The notes beneath the pieces were generated by a model. The model ran no database searches. It was not told the DNA's origin and saw only the letters and a program-made list of their open reading frames with translations. Source: DASZJY01 sp036260255 (lineage in GTDB: Bacteria > Actinomycetota > Acidimicrobiia > Acidimicrobiales > AC-14). Taken from it: 15,084 nt of DNA. This document shows, one piece after another, positions 13,546 through 15,084 of the stretch. The stretch is from assembly GCA_036260255.1 (NCBI GenBank), contig DATAAF010000093.1, forward strand, positions 1 to 15,084, read 5' to 3'. The position numbers and the translations under genes are program-made. Position 1 is the stretch's first letter. Each line of letters begins with the position of its first letter.

Positions 13546-14161
13546 CGGTCGCTCGGGCTTCGGGTGCGTCGGCCGGGCGCACCACGACGCGCAAGGGGAT
13601 GGCGACATCCGGAGAGGCGTCGGAGAGGATCACCCCGTGATGGGCGCCGGACGCCGCCGACGCCGGCACGTCGACCACGACCGCCACCCTGCGGCTCGAC
13701 CGCCCGGGCAGCGGTCCCGGATCGACGACGAAGCGGACGCGCGAGCCCTCGAGCTCGGCGCCTCGGGCGCTCCACAGGCCGGGGCAGCGCAGGTCGGGGC
13801 TAGTCCGCTCGCCGGCCGAGACGTTGTGAAGCCACAGCTCGCCGCACGCGGTGCTGCCGGGATCGGCATCGAGCGAGACCGAGTCCGCACGGGTGTCGGC
13901 GGAGCCGTCGGCGGCGAGCCTTCGCAGGATGCGGAAGGAACGGTCGAACAGCTCGACCGAGAGGTCGACCCACCGTTCGATGTCGATGCGGGCGCGGCGC
14001 AGCTCCTCGTCCAGATCGGCCCGGGAGCCGTTCGACCCCAGTTCGCCGTAGAGGTCGAGCAAGCGCCTGCTGATGAAGTTGGAGGTCTCGAGACCCCAGC
14101 GCCAGGGCTCACTCAGCTCGTCGCCGAATGACGAACGGCTCCCGTCCCGCCGGTCCGGCAT
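13538..14161 (-). CDS. Helical plus Ig-like protein, 207 aa, function unknown
   Basis: No named family recognised. An N-terminal helical region (about 10-90) includes PWRWGLETSNFISRRLLDLYGEL and the amphipathic DIERWVDLSVELFDRSFRIL. A beta-rich C-terminal region (about 105-200) includes VRFVVDPGPLPGRSSRRVAV and ends with a GVILSDASPDVAIPLRVVVR hairpin, which looks like an immunoglobulin-like fold. Both halves resemble the 183-aa protein of the neighbouring operon. There is no signal peptide or membrane segment. The ATG at 14161 has GGGGGAG (14174-14168) 6 bases upstream, which fixes the start and rules out the longer in-frame reading from 14443. The stop overlaps the prenyl synthase start by 8 bases, so the two are probably produced together. 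A role as a scaffold or lipid-surface partner of the synthase is inference. Confidence 0.82.
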   Translation of the reverse strand: MPDRRDGSRSSFGDELSEPWRWGLETSNFISRRLLDLYGELGSNGSRADLDEELRRARIDIERWVDLSVELFDRSFRILRRLAADGSADTRADSVSLDADPGSTACGELWLHNVSAGERTSPDLRCPGLWSARGAELEGSRVRFVVDPGPLPGRSSRRVAVVVDVPASAASGAHHGVILSDASPDVAIPLRVVVRPADAPEARATGE

Positions 14162-14210
14162 CCCTCGCTCCCCCGTCCTCGAGCTCGCAGGCCTGACGAC
14201 TCGTCGGGCG

Positions 14211-14240
14211 ACGATATTCGGTGGGCGATCACCGGCCCAA
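14211..14240 (-). promoter_or_regulatory. Candidate promoter of the helical protein-prenyl synthase operon
   Basis: On the minus strand TTGGGC (14240-14235) and TATCGT (14216-14211) are 18 bases apart, an acceptable sigma-70-type spacing. Transcription would start near 14204, giving a leader of about 43 bases with the strong GGGGGAG ribosome binding site. The 235-base gap 14162-14396 holds this promoter and the hairpins near 14337-14379 and no supported gene. Confidence 0.5.
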
Positions 14241-14336
14241 GCGGGCGCCGTTGCCGGGCCGGTGCCCGGCCAGTGGGACATGCGCTCGACGAGTGAGTCG
14301 ACGCCGGCCGTCTCGTCCAGCACGCCGACGGTCTGG

Positions 14337-14379
14337 GCCCCGCATTGGGGCAGGAAGAGTGGCCGGAACGGCCACCTCT
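14337..14379 (-). terminator. Tandem hairpins after the ankyrin gene, candidate terminator
   Basis: Starting 18 bases after the ankyrin stop, the minus strand forms a hairpin from AGAGGTGGCCG (14379-14369) and CGGCCACTCT (14365-14356), a 10-bp stem with one bulged G and a 3-base loop. A second hairpin, GCCCC-AATGC-GGGGC, follows at 14351-14337. A short CUUCC stretch comes between them but no real U tract. They separate the ankyrin gene from the downstream operon promoter. Confidence 0.45.
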
Positions 14380-14396
14380 CGCCTACCGGGACGCCG

Positions 14397-14996
14397 TCAG
14401 GCCCCGGCGGAGAGGCTCCGGAGCCGCTCGCTGAGCCCGGCATGGCCCCGTTCGGCGGCGAGGTCGGCGGCGTCCTTGCCGTCTTCGCTCCTGGCCGCCG
14501 GGTGGGCGCCGGCGTCGAGCAGCACCTGGACGAGGGCCTCGTCGCCCCCGCCGGCCGCCGCCATCAGGGGCGTGAAACCTCGCTGCTGCCGGGCGTTCGG
14601 GTCGGCCCCGGCTTCGAGGAGGAGCGTGACCACGTCGGCGTGGCCGCCGGCGGCGGCCGAGTGCAGAGCCTGGAGGTGCATGGGGTTGGCCGAGACGGCT
14701 CCCACGTCCGCTCCCCGGTCGAGCAGCACGCGGACCGCCGCCGGGTGGCCGAAGAACGAGGCGAGCTGGAGGGGGGTGAAGCCGTCGGCGGTGGAGGCGT
14801 GGGCGAGCTCGGGCTGGTCGTCGAGGATCACGGCCAGCCGGTCGACCAGCCCCAGGCCGGCGGCGTCGAAGACGTCGACCGTCGCTCCGGCGGCCAGCAG
14901 GACCTCGACGACGTCGAGCCGGTTCCGGTAGCGGGCGTAGAGAAGGGCCGACACGCCGGTGGTGTCGACCTGTGGGCGAGCGACGACACCCGCCAC
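14397..14996 (-). CDS. Ankyrin-repeat protein, apparently lacking its first repeat
   Basis: Up to 199 residues with about five ankyrin units. The clearest are DGFTPLQLASFFGHPAAVRVLLDRGADV, LQALHSAAAGGHADVVTLLLEAGADPN, and RGFTPLMAAAGGGDEALVQVLLDAGAH, followed by a degenerate last unit (GKDAADLAAERGHAGL). Ankyrin proteins bind other proteins, and the partner here is unknown. Homologues with a GVSALLYARYR opening normally carry 30-40 more residues in front, forming the first repeat. Here the recognisable sequence starts only at about 14966-14957, and upstream DNA reads as a tRNA-synthetase-like gene on the other strand. The GTG at 14996 is the longest start and GTG 14954 is an alternative; no Shine-Dalgarno is convincing. 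The gene may be 5'-truncated. Confidence 0.72.
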   Translation of the reverse strand: MAGVVARPQVDTTGVSALLYARYRNRLDVVEVLLAAGATVDVFDAAGLGLVDRLAVILDDQPELAHASTADGFTPLQLASFFGHPAAVRVLLDRGADVGAVSANPMHLQALHSAAAGGHADVVTLLLEAGADPNARQQRGFTPLMAAAGGGDEALVQVLLDAGAHPAARSEDGKDAADLAAERGHAGLSERLRSLSAGA

Positions 14997-15084
14997 GCCC
15001 TGCTGGTGCGGAGCGTCCTGGTGAGCCGGCTCCGCCGGTTCCTCGAGGACCGGGGGTTCCTGGAGGTGGAGACGCCGGTGCTCC
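14964..15084 (+). CDS. Class II lysyl-tRNA synthetase-like gene, partial, cut by the window end
   Basis: The plus strand reads VDLWASDDTRHALLVRSVLV, then SRLRRFLEDRGFLEVETPVL to the end. The RGFLEVETP-L segment with the preceding arginine-rich helix is motif 1 of class II lysyl-tRNA synthetases (LysS, the LysX synthetase domain, or the shorter EpmA/GenX type). Similarity to LysS extends back to VDL at 14964 and then stops; no anticodon-binding OB domain lies upstream, where the antisense strand is an ankyrin gene. The true start is therefore unclear: GTG 15006 would give an EpmA-like short protein, whereas a broken lysS would have no proper start. The rest lies beyond the window. Confidence 0.7.

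Noticed and set aside
14162..14443. N-terminal extension of the 207-aa protein
   Set aside because: The ATG at 14161 has a strong ribosome binding site and a promoter upstream, and the extension would run through the terminator hairpins and into the ankyrin gene.
1..15084. tRNA, rRNA, CRISPR arrays, transposases, phage genes, riboswitches
   Set aside because: I looked for cloverleaf-like sequence, regularly spaced repeats and transposase or integrase motifs and saw none that I could support.

Overview
The window is very GC-rich and almost fully coding. It looks like an actinobacterium, most plausibly from the Acidimicrobiia or a relative. The reasons are the rimO-pgsA-cinA gene order, a DUF5679 zinc-ribbon protein, a mycothiol-S-transferase-like (TIGR03086/DinB-type) protein, heavy use of GTG starts, and several genes whose start codon lies 7-9 bases after a TANNNT-like hexamer, the layout of leaderless actinobacterial mRNAs. 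The taxonomic placement is inference; no rRNA is present.

Left part (about 1-5212), housekeeping. A small three-helix membrane protein is on the minus strand. Then, on the plus strand, come a 49-residue zinc ribbon, rimO (ribosomal protein S12 methylthiotransferase), pgsA (phosphatidylglycerophosphate synthase), cinA, thpR (2'-5' RNA ligase family) and a DinB-fold protein. recA, which often follows cinA or thpR, is missing. Two GC-rich inverted-repeat elements sit here, one between rimO and pgsA and one inside the 5' end of the DinB-fold gene.

Middle and right part (5229-14161), an accessory locus of unclear function. A tightly overlapping minus-strand operon reads, from its promoter at about 10270: a 333-residue protein that may be SRPBCC/START-like with a hydrophobic C-terminal tail, a 90-residue helical protein, a 183-residue helical plus beta protein, and a 1063-residue signalling protein (nucleotide-cyclase homology domain, AAA-type ATPase, TPR-like repeats). 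Divergent from it is a 724-residue FAD-dependent oxidoreductase of the phytoene-desaturase/amine-oxidase type. Convergent with that is a second minus-strand operon encoding a 207-residue helical plus Ig-like protein and an all-trans polyprenyl diphosphate synthase. Three of the small proteins appear to share one helical module, and two share an Ig-like tail. I infer a prenyl-lipid synthesis and oxidation system with its own helical accessory proteins and an ATPase/cyclase regulator. No characterised pathway that I recognise matches this combination.

Right end (14397-15084). A minus-strand ankyrin-repeat gene and a plus-strand class II lysyl-tRNA-synthetase-like gene meet head to head at about 14957-14966. 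Both seem to lack their usual N-terminus, so this is either a genuine rearrangement or an assembly join. The lysyl-tRNA-synthetase-like gene runs off the window.
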